Source: Synechococcus sp. BIOS-U3-1
Lineage (GTDB): Bacteria > Cyanobacteriota > Cyanobacteriia > PCC-6307 > Cyanobiaceae
NCBI RefSeq assembly: GCF_014279975.1
Contig: NZ_CP047936.1
Span: forward strand, 806,001-870,000
Direction: 5' to 3'
DNA: 64,000 nt
Below are positions 57,758 through 64,000 of this stretch, in pieces (position 1 is the first letter of the stretch; each line of letters opens with the position of its first letter). Below the pieces are notes generated by a model that was given only the letters and a program-made list of their open reading frames with translations, was not told where the DNA came from and searched no databases. The position numbers and the translations under genes were made by a program.

Positions 57758-59146
57758 TCAGTCGAGGTCTGGCATGGCCAATGAAGGCTCTGCCTGACGA
57801 TCAATACCCTTTTCGAAACCTGCAGCAGCAGCGCGCGCGCGTCCTGCATGCCAAAGATGACCCACCAGGAAGAAGAAAGCGAGCACGAACTGAGTCGCTG
57901 CAAGCCACTGGCGGATGTTCACGAAGTTCACCGAATTTGGCTCGGTGATGATGCCGCCAACAGAATTCAGTGACGCGTTGGGGGCGTGAGTCATGTACTC
58001 AGCAGCACGACGAACCTGCCAAGGCTGGATGTCGTTTTGCAGCTTGTCGAGACTCAGGCCATTGGGGCCACGAAGAGGCTCAAGCCAGGGACCACGGAAA
58101 TCCCAGAAACGCATCGTTTCACCACCGAAGATGATTTCACCAGTTGGTGAACGCATCAGGTACTTACCGAGGCCGGTTGGGCCCATGGCAGAACCGATAT
58201 TGGCTCCGAGACGCTGGTCTCTCACCAGGAAGGTGAAACTCTGTGCCTGTGAAGATTCGGCGTTAGTTGGACCGTAGAACTCAGAGGGATAAGCCGTGTT
58301 GTTGAACCAGATGTAAGCCGATGCAATGAAGCTCATGAAGCTCAGAGCACCAAGGCTGTAGCTCAGGTATGCCTCGCCGTTCCAGATGAAGGCACGACGC
58401 ACCCAACCGAAAGGCTTGGTGGTGACATGCCAGATGCCGCCGGAAATCAAGGTGAGACCCAACCAGATATGGCCACCGATGATGTCCTCCATGGAGTTCA
58501 CACCGATGATCCAACCTTCTCCACCAAAGGGTGCGCGGAACAAGTAGCCAAAGATCACGCCCGGATCGAGAGTCGGGTTGGTGATCAGTCGAACGTCGCC
58601 ACCACCTGGTGCCCAGGTGTCGTAAACACCACCGAAGAACATGGCCTTGAAGACCAGGAGCAGGCAGCCAACACCCAGAAGGATCAGGTGATAACCAATG
58701 ATGTTGGTCATCTGGTTCTTGTCACGCCAGTCCTGAGAGAAGAACGTGGAGTAATTCTCAAGAATTTCAGGGCCGCGAAGAGCGTGATACAGACCGCCGA
58801 GGCCAAGCACAGCGGAACTGATCAGGTGCAGAACACCAACGACAAAGAAGGGAAAAAGATCGGTGACTTCGCCACCAGGACCCACGCCATAGCCAAGTGT
58901 GGCGACGTGAGGGAACAGGATGAGACCCTGTTCATACATGGGCTTGTCGAAAGTAAAGTGACTCACTTCGAACAGCATCATGGCGCCAGCCCAGAAGACC
59001 ATCAGACCTGCGTGCGCCACGTGGGCACCTAGCAGACGGCCTGAAAGATTGATCAAACGAGCATTGCCAGCCCACCAGGCATAGCCGGTGGAGTCGAGGT
59101 CTTTACCGCCAGTGGCGATAAGACCGGAATTAAAGGGCGTTTCCAC
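57758..59146 (-). CDS. psbC: Photosystem II CP43 chlorophyll apoprotein PsbC
   Basis: The product is 462 residues from the GTG at 59146 ([20 protein letters not shown]), the start known for psbC; a longer frame into psbD is not used. It has six membrane helices with several His ligands and the large lumenal loop ([20 protein letters not shown]). CP43 is the inner antenna of photosystem II and supplies a ligand to the manganese cluster through an Arg and Glu of this loop. It overlaps psbD by 17 bp, the classical arrangement. Confidence 0.98.
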   Translation of the reverse strand: METPFNSGLIATGGKDLDSTGYAWWAGNARLINLSGRLLGAHVAHAGLMVFWAGAMMLFEVSHFTFDKPMYEQGLILFPHVATLGYGVGPGGEVTDLFPFFVVGVLHLISSAVLGLGGLYHALRGPEILENYSTFFSQDWRDKNQMTNIIGYHLILLGVGCLLLVFKAMFFGGVYDTWAPGGGDVRLITNPTLDPGVIFGYLFRAPFGGEGWIIGVNSMEDIIGGHIWLGLTLISGGIWHVTTKPFGWVRRAFIWNGEAYLSYSLGALSFMSFIASAYIWFNNTAYPSEFYGPTNAESSQAQSFTFLVRDQRLGANIGSAMGPTGLGKYLMRSPTGEIIFGGETMRFWDFRGPWLEPLRGPNGLSLDKLQNDIQPWQVRRAAEYMTHAPNASLNSVGGIITEPNSVNFVNIRQWLAATQFVLAFFFLVGHLWHAGRARAAAAGFEKGIDRQAEPSLAMPDLD

Positions 59147-60185
59147 GGGGCAGAACCTCTTCAGGGAAGACGAAGTTTTCGTGCGGCTGGTCAGCCGGTG
59201 CCATCCAGGCACGCAGACCTTCATTCAGAAGGATGTTCTTGGTGTAGAAGGTCTCAAATTCGGGATCTTCTGCAGCGCGGATTTCCTGTGACACGAAGTC
59301 ATAGGCGCGCAGGTTGAGGGCCAAACCGATGATGCCGATGGAGCTGGTCCACAGGCCCATCACAGGCACGAACAACATGAAGAAGTGCAGCCAGCGCTTG
59401 TTGGAGAAAGCAATTCCGAAGATCTGACTCCAGAAGCGGTTGGCGGTGACCATCGAATAGGTCTCTTCTTCCTGTGTGGGCTCGAACGCCTTGAAGGTGT
59501 TGGCCTGCTCACCATCCTCAAACAAGGTGTTTTCCACGGTGGCGCCGTGAATGGCGCAAAGCAGTGCACCGCCGAGAATGCCGGCGACGCCCATCATGTG
59601 GAAGGGGTTCAGGGTCCAGTTGTGGAAGCCCTGCAAGAAGAGGAGGAAGCGGAAGATCGCTGCCACACCAAAGGAGGGCGCGAAGAACCAGCTGCTCTGG
59701 CCGAGGGGGTACATCAGGAAGACACTGACGAACACCGCAATCGGGCCTGAGAAGGCGATGGCGTTGTAAGGACGGATGCCGACCAGACGAGCAATTTCGA
59801 ACTGACGCAGCATGAAGCCGATCAGGGCGAAAGCACCGTGCAGGGCAACGAAGGCCCAGAGGCCGCCGAGCTGACACCAGCGAACAAAGTCACCCTGGGC
59901 TTCAGGGCCCCAGAGCAACAGAAGGCTGTGACCCATCGCATCAGCGGGGGTGGACACAGCAGCAGTCAGGAAGTTGCAACCTTCCAGGTACGACGACGCG
60001 ATGCCGTGGGTGTACCAAGAGGTGACAAAGGTGGTGCCTGTAAGCCAGCCACCGATGGCCAAGTAGGCCGTTGGAAAGAGAAGAATGCCGGACCAGCCGA
60101 CAAAAACGAAGCGGTCGCGCTTGAGCCAGTCATCGAGGACGTCGAACCATCCCCGCTGTGGCGCGCGTCCTACAGCGATCGTCAT
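59130..60185 (-). CDS. psbD: Photosystem II reaction centre protein D2 PsbD
   Basis: The product is 351 residues, the full D2 length. Recognisable parts are [20 protein letters not shown] at the start, [40 protein letters not shown] and [21 protein letters not shown]2 binds the P680 chlorophylls, pheophytin and the QA plastoquinone with D1. Translation of psbC is coupled through the 17-bp overlap. The promoter must lie in the 220 bp shared with divergent ycf4. Confidence 0.98.
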   Translation of the reverse strand: MTIAVGRAPQRGWFDVLDDWLKRDRFVFVGWSGILLFPTAYLAIGGWLTGTTFVTSWYTHGIASSYLEGCNFLTAAVSTPADAMGHSLLLLWGPEAQGDFVRWCQLGGLWAFVALHGAFALIGFMLRQFEIARLVGIRPYNAIAFSGPIAVFVSVFLMYPLGQSSWFFAPSFGVAAIFRFLLFLQGFHNWTLNPFHMMGVAGILGGALLCAIHGATVENTLFEDGEQANTFKAFEPTQEEETYSMVTANRFWSQIFGIAFSNKRWLHFFMLFVPVMGLWTSSIGIIGLALNLRAYDFVSQEIRAAEDPEFETFYTKNILLNEGLRAWMAPADQPHENFVFPEEVLPRGNAL

Positions 60186-60406
60186 GAGTGAGAACGGGTG
60201 CGGATAGCCGCAGGCTGTGGGATACCCGGCGACATTAACAATTTCAGCGGGTGTTGCGGGGGTGAATCACTGCACCTGAAATCCCTTGTATCGGAACATT
60301 TCTTCGGGGTTTCTTTCGCTTTGTTTGAAGCCTTTGTGGCAGTGCTTCCGAACTTCGCCACCCATGCCGCTTCAGCGGTCACAATGGGCGCTGCTTCCGG
60401 GCTGTG

Positions 60407-60943
60407 ATGGCCGCTGATCTGCTTGAACAACCTGTCGTCGGATCACGGCGGCTGTCGAATGTCCTGGTCGCCGCCATGGTCACCATCGGTGGTGTCGGTT
60501 TCTTGTTTGCCTCACTCTCCAGTTACCTAGGGCGTGATCTGCTTCCTCTTGGTCACCCTGCTGGACTTCTTTTCATTCCGCAGGGTCTAGTGATGGGCCT
60601 GTACAGCATTGCTGCAGCTCTCTTAGCCACCTACCTCTGGACGGTGATCGCCATTGACGTAGGTGCCGGAATGAATCGCTTCGACAAATCCTCAGGCGTC
60701 GTCACCATCTCTCGCAGGGGCTTTCGCAAACCGATCAGTGTCGAGATTCCGATCAAGGACATCAAAGCTGTCAAGGTCGAGGTCCGAGACGGCTTCAACA
60801 CCCGACGTCGCGTGTCTCTGCGTGTGCAGGGTCGACGCGACATGCCGCTCACCAGAGTGGGCGAACCTCTCCCTCTCGCTCAGCTCGAGCAAGACGGAGC
60901 TGAGCTTGCACGCTTTCTGAATGTGAATCTTGAAGGCCTTTGA
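60407..60943 (+). CDS. ycf4: Photosystem I assembly protein Ycf4
   Basis: The product is 178 residues from ATG 60407 (a GTG directly before it at 60404 is also possible). Two transmembrane helices near the N-terminus ([20 protein letters not shown] and [20 protein letters not shown]) are joined by the typical GLLFIPQG loop. The soluble C-terminal domain contains [18 protein letters not shown] and ends [13 protein letters not shown]. Ycf4 helps assemble photosystem I in the thylakoid membrane. Divergent from psbD. Confidence 0.95.
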   Translation: MAADLLEQPVVGSRRLSNVLVAAMVTIGGVGFLFASLSSYLGRDLLPLGHPAGLLFIPQGLVMGLYSIAAALLATYLWTVIAIDVGAGMNRFDKSSGVVTISRRGFRKPISVEIPIKDIKAVKVEVRDGFNTRRRVSLRVQGRRDMPLTRVGEPLPLAQLEQDGAELARFLNVNLEGL

Positions 60944-60949
60944 ACAATC

Positions 60950-61639
60950 ATGTTTCCACGACCCTTTCAAACACTCTTGACACTTGCCCTGTGTCTGCCT
61001 CTGCTGATTAGTTGTGCGTCAAGTACAACTGCCTCGGTGCCGGTTGGGTGCGAGCAGGCCATCAGTCCTTGTCTTCAGGGCAAAGCAACCGTTGAGCTCA
61101 CGACTAGCAAGGGTTCGATCACGTTGGAGCTCGATGGAGATGCCGCGCCTGTGACGGCTGGGAATTTTCTCGACCTGGTGCAAAGAGGTGAATACAACGG
61201 CACTGTGTTTCATCGCGTAGTGCGAGACCCAGTTCCTTTCGTCGTTCAGGGGGGTGATCCCTCCTCCAGTGATCCCGCTACACCGAAATCGCAGTATGGA
61301 ACGGGCAGCTTTGTTGATCCGACCACTGGCCAGGCACGATTTGTACCTCTTGAGCTGTCCTTCAACGGCGAAGACCAGCCTCGTTATGGCCGTGTCGTCA
61401 GTAATCCCACTGAGCTTGTGCAACTGAAGCTCAGTCATGAACGCGGAGCCCTGGCCATGGCTCGGTCCCAGGCCCCGGATTCTGCCAGTGCTCAGTTCTA
61501 CATCGCACTCAAGCCCCTTCCTGAGCTTGACGGTCGCTATGCCGTTTTCGGGCGAGTTACTGAAGGTCTTGAAGTGGTGGATGCCATCCGTCAGGACGAC
61601 ACCCTTGAGAAAGCCGCTTTACTGACACCAGGCCTCTGA
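60950..61639 (+). CDS. Peptidyl-prolyl cis-trans isomerase, cyclophilin type (lipoprotein)
   Basis: The product is 229 residues. The signal ends in a lipobox (LPLLISCAS, Cys22), so it is probably an outer or inner membrane lipoprotein. The cyclophilin domain begins VELTTSKGSITLELDGDAAP and includes TVFHRVVRDPVPFVVQGGDP (catalytic Arg in FHRV) and GALAMARSQAPDSASAQFYI. It would speed proline isomerisation during folding outside the cytoplasm. It starts only 7 bp after ycf4. Confidence 0.92.
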   Translation: MFPRPFQTLLTLALCLPLLISCASSTTASVPVGCEQAISPCLQGKATVELTTSKGSITLELDGDAAPVTAGNFLDLVQRGEYNGTVFHRVVRDPVPFVVQGGDPSSSDPATPKSQYGTGSFVDPTTGQARFVPLELSFNGEDQPRYGRVVSNPTELVQLKLSHERGALAMARSQAPDSASAQFYIALKPLPELDGRYAVFGRVTEGLEVVDAIRQDDTLEKAALLTPGL

Positions 61640-61652
61640 ATAAATGGGACGC

Positions 61653-62183
61653 TCAGGCGGGCACGCGCCCGCCGCTGTTTGAAGCTTTGAGCATTTCGGT
61701 ATTGACCCCAGAAGCTCTTTCCAGTGCGACCTTGCCAGTCCGGGCGATTTCCTCGATGCCATAGGGAGCCATCAGCCGTTCCAAAGCAACCAGCTTTCCC
61801 GGATCACCCACAACCTCGAGGGTCAGAGCGTCGTCGGCTACATCGACGACCTTGGCTCTGAACACCTGAACCAATTCAAGAATTGCGCTGCGCCGTTCCG
61901 CGGGTGCGGAGACTTTCATCAGCATCAACTCCCGTTCAACGGCAGGACGCTGTGAAAGGTCGAGAACCTGCAGGACGTTGACAAGTTTGTCCAGCTGCTT
62001 GGTCATCTGTTGAACGGTTTGTTCGTCACCCTCGACCACCATGGTCAGTCTTGAGCGACCAGCAGCCTCAGCAGGACCAACCGCAAGGCTGTCGATGTTG
62101 AAGCCTCGGCGAGCGAACAGGCCGGCGATACGGCTGAGGGCGCCGGATTCGTCCTCCACCAGAACCGACAGTGTGTGCTTCAT
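61653..62183 (-). CDS. ilvH: Acetolactate synthase small (regulatory) subunit IlvH
   Basis: The product is 176 residues, full length. The N-terminal ACT domain starts [39 protein letters not shown], and the second domain has [20 protein letters not shown] and [20 protein letters not shown]. It binds the catalytic subunit (encoded elsewhere) and mediates valine feedback in branched-chain amino acid synthesis. Its ATG overlaps the stop of the upstream hydrolase gene (ATGA). Confidence 0.96.
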   Translation of the reverse strand: MKHTLSVLVEDESGALSRIAGLFARRGFNIDSLAVGPAEAAGRSRLTMVVEGDEQTVQQMTKQLDKLVNVLQVLDLSQRPAVERELMLMKVSAPAERRSAILELVQVFRAKVVDVADDALTLEVVGDPGKLVALERLMAPYGIEEIARTGKVALERASGVNTEMLKASNSGGRVPA

Positions 62184-63160
62184 GCCTGGTGACCGATCCC
62201 TGGTGCGCTTGTTCCTTCCAAATTACGGTCCAGCCAGTGCAGCAACTCCAGATGAAAGCGCTCAGGAGTTTCGTCGTGGGGACAATGCCCGGCATTTTCG
62301 ATCACTCTGAGCTCCACCCATGGGTGCTGGGATTGAACTAATTCGCCGATCATCAAGGGCACGAATCGGTCCTGACGCCCCCAGAGCAACAGCACCGGGG
62401 GGGCGTTGAGCATCGTTTTAAGACGTTGCAGGAGCACTGAGGCGGTGGCGTTTCTGGGGCGCAAAGCCATGCCCACGCTCATGGCCCGAAGGCTTCTCGC
62501 CGCTGTCATCCTGAGGGCGGGTTGGGCAATCAGGTTGAGCAGTTCTCTGTCGGATTGAATCGATCGCTGATAAGCACCCTGAAGCCCAGCTCGCAGCAAT
62601 GGGGTTCGCGCAATTATTGGCACGATTAGCTCTAGGGGTAGAAGGCGACAGATCGCAGTCACCGTGATGGCTCGCAATCGCACAAGCCAGCCGGACTGCT
62701 GTTGTCGCAGGGGGCGCAGCAGGGTTGGGTCCGGTAGAGGCGCTGCAACTGCAGCTTTCACCAGCTCGGGTCGCAGCGCAGCGGTTGTCAGAACAGTGAG
62801 GCCGCCTAGTGAGTTGCCCACAAGTACCGCCGGTTGTTGCACAACCTCTTCGAGAAATGTGGCCAATTGTCTGGACCAGAGTCTGTTGTCAAGTGAGAAG
62901 TGCCGATTCAGGCCGGGCTGGTCGGAGCGCCCGAATCCGATCAGATCGAGACTGAACACCCGGTAGCCAGCTGCTGCGAGAGCTCCGGCGTTATGCCTCC
63001 AATGGCTGCTGCTGGCGCCGAAGCCGTGAATGAGCACGATGGGTGGAGCGGAAGGTTCCCCAAGAACCCGCCAGTGACAACTGAGACCCATCCAGTGCCA
63101 AGTACTGGCTTCTCCCCAGTTGGCACCGGTGGAGGCAGGCTGGGGAGCGGTTGCGTGCAC
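62180..63160 (-). CDS. Alpha/beta-fold hydrolase
   Basis: The product is up to 326 residues; a start at the ATG 63091 ([20 protein letters not shown]) fits the family better and avoids overlap with the divergent methyltransferase gene. Fold landmarks are [20 protein letters not shown] (oxyanion hole), [13 protein letters not shown] (Ser nucleophile in G-N-S-L-G-G), [11 protein letters not shown] (Asp) and [12 protein letters not shown] (His). Cyanobacterial members near photosynthesis genes have been linked to chlorophyll or lipid ester hydrolysis, but the substrate is not shown here. Confidence 0.85.
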   Translation of the reverse strand: MHATAPQPASTGANWGEASTWHWMGLSCHWRVLGEPSAPPIVLIHGFGASSSHWRHNAGALAAAGYRVFSLDLIGFGRSDQPGLNRHFSLDNRLWSRQLATFLEEVVQQPAVLVGNSLGGLTVLTTAALRPELVKAAVAAPLPDPTLLRPLRQQQSGWLVRLRAITVTAICRLLPLELIVPIIARTPLLRAGLQGAYQRSIQSDRELLNLIAQPALRMTAARSLRAMSVGMALRPRNATASVLLQRLKTMLNAPPVLLLWGRQDRFVPLMIGELVQSQHPWVELRVIENAGHCPHDETPERFHLELLHWLDRNLEGTSAPGIGHQA

Positions 63161-64000
63161 GCATCTGGAAGCGCCAGCGTCTCACTATCGCGAAGGAGCT
63201 GTCTGCCTGCAGACGGGATCTGGTTTTTTCCGAAAGGATTCTCGGCCCTCCAGGGATCTTTCGGTTCTGTTGGCGACCCACCAGGCGTCAGAGGCACAAC
63301 GGCCACTGCGCTGGCTTGACCTGATGGCCGGTTGCGGTATTCGTGGACTGCGCTGGGGACTCGAGGCCCTTCCCGAATCCAGACCCGATCTGGAACTTTG
63401 GTTCAACGATGCCGATCCGAATCGCAGCTCTTTGCTGGAGTCGAACCTTCAGCCTTTGCAAGCTGTTAGTGGTCTTGCTTTGACGACCACCTGCTGGGCG
63501 GCGGAGCGTCTGTTGAGACAGGCCTATCTCGATCAGACCTTCTTCGATTTGATCGATCTTGATGCCTTCGGGTGTCCCAATGCTCTGGTTCAGTCGGCCT
63601 TAGCGGTGCTTCGCTTCGACGGACTACTGGTCCTCGCCAGCACCGATGGGCGTTCGCCAACTGGCCATGACCGGCTTGCCGCGGTCCGTCATTTCGGGGC
63701 AGCGGCGCGAGCGCATCCTGCGAGTTGGGAGATTGCCCTGCGACTACAGCTTGCAGTGCTTGCGCGAGAAGCCTGGCAATTTGGTCGGGGTCTTGAACCC
63801 GTTGCCTGTTTCAGCGAAGGACGCACATTTCGGCTCGTGGTGCGGCTGCACCAGCGAATGTCCGCTGATGAGGAATGGCAGCTGGGTCTGCTGGCACGTT
63901 GCGAGCGCTGTGGTGATCAAGCGGTGCAAGCCCTTTTAAAACTTTCGGGCTGGAGGTCATGTCTCTGCACTGATGGACAGGGGCGATGGGCGGTCACAGG
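63129..64000 (+). CDS. tRNA (guanine-N2)-methyltransferase, Trm1-type (3' truncated by window)
   Basis: The frame is open from about 63129 (GTG) to the window end, about 290 codons, and is incomplete. Segments are HYREGAVCLQTGSGFFRKDS, LRWLDLMAGCGIRGLRWGLE (SAM-binding motif I), ELWFNDADPNRSSLLESN, FFDLIDLDAFGCPNALVQSA (catalytic D-P/A-F-G-like) and CSEGRTFRLVVRLHQ, then a CERCG zinc-ribbon-like pair. Trm1 methylates G26 (and sometimes G27) of tRNAs. The exact start is uncertain because no ATG precedes the conserved part. Confidence 0.8.
   Translation, partial: MEAGWGAVACTHLEAPASHYREGAVCLQTGSGFFRKDSRPSRDLSVLLATHQASEAQRPLRWLDLMAGCGIRGLRWGLEALPESRPDLELWFNDADPNRSSLLESNLQPLQAVSGLALTTTCWAAERLLRQAYLDQTFFDLIDLDAFGCPNALVQSALAVLRFDGLLVLASTDGRSPTGHDRLAAVRHFGAAARAHPASWEIALRLQLAVLAREAWQFGRGLEPVACFSEGRTFRLVVRLHQRMSADEEWQLGLLARCERCGDQAVQALLKLSGWRSCLCTDGQGRWAVT

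Noticed and set aside
62900..63319. 139-codon plus-strand frame
   Set aside because: It is out of frame with the recognisable Trm1 sequence and antisense to the hydrolase.

Overview
The window comes from a marine picocyanobacterium. It carries psbD overlapping psbC, ycf4, a high-light-inducible protein gene and a cyanobacterial AbrB-type regulator. It also has a large set of Nif11-leader prochlorosin (procA) genes with a ProcM-like class II lanthipeptide synthetase. That combination is known from low-light clade IV Prochlorococcus (MIT9313-like) and from some marine Synechococcus. No phycobilisome or divinyl-chlorophyll marker lies in the window, so I cannot choose between the two.

Bases 1-4353 look like the right-hand part of an integrative element. 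Its genes are a PDZ protein, one procA, a second double-glycine leader peptide, a small HTH protein, a GIY-YIG protein and a tyrosine recombinase. It ends at a 41-nt 3' fragment of tRNA-Ala(GGC), the expected attachment-site scar. A 5'-truncated phage terminase gene follows directly, so older mobile DNA probably sat in the same tRNA.

Bases 5.5-20 kb are a peptide island. There are six more intact procA genes, one decayed procA, and a procA 3' end fused to a phage exonuclease fragment. A relic of another Nif11 leader abuts one procA. Several non-lanthipeptide double-glycine peptides are present, some broken by point mutations. Three short repeat modules stitch the island together: a procA upstream module, a terminator module, and a leader module carrying four TTCACCAGAA-like repeats at a conserved 11/22/23-bp spacing.

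Bases 20-28 kb are gene-poor, with decayed or tiny genes (frameshifted cyAbrB, a small gene with an in-frame TGA) and a [2Fe-2S] ferredoxin. Bases 28-45 kb are ordinary accessory and core genes: MFS transporters, a flotillin pair with an NfeD-like protein, a ferritin behind three tandem Fur-box-like repeats, YnfA, an Hlip, UPF0047, a metallo-beta-lactamase-fold protein, EamA, and an overlapping cobQ-ferredoxin-ClC operon.

Bases 45.6-56.4 kb hold one tightly coupled operon: TolC, HlyD, a C39-peptidase ABC transporter, a second NHLP-type ABC transporter and the LanM synthetase. LanM would install the thioether rings on the ProcA cores. The C39 transporter would cut after the double glycine and export them through HlyD and TolC. 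The same exporter could also handle the unmodified double-glycine peptides. The substrates lie about 30-45 kb away and on both strands, so modification and export act in trans.

The right end (56.4-64 kb) is conserved cyanobacterial core: an Npun_F0494-type protein, maf, psbC/psbD, ycf4, a cyclophilin lipoprotein, ilvH, an alpha/beta hydrolase and the 5' part of a Trm1-type tRNA methyltransferase.
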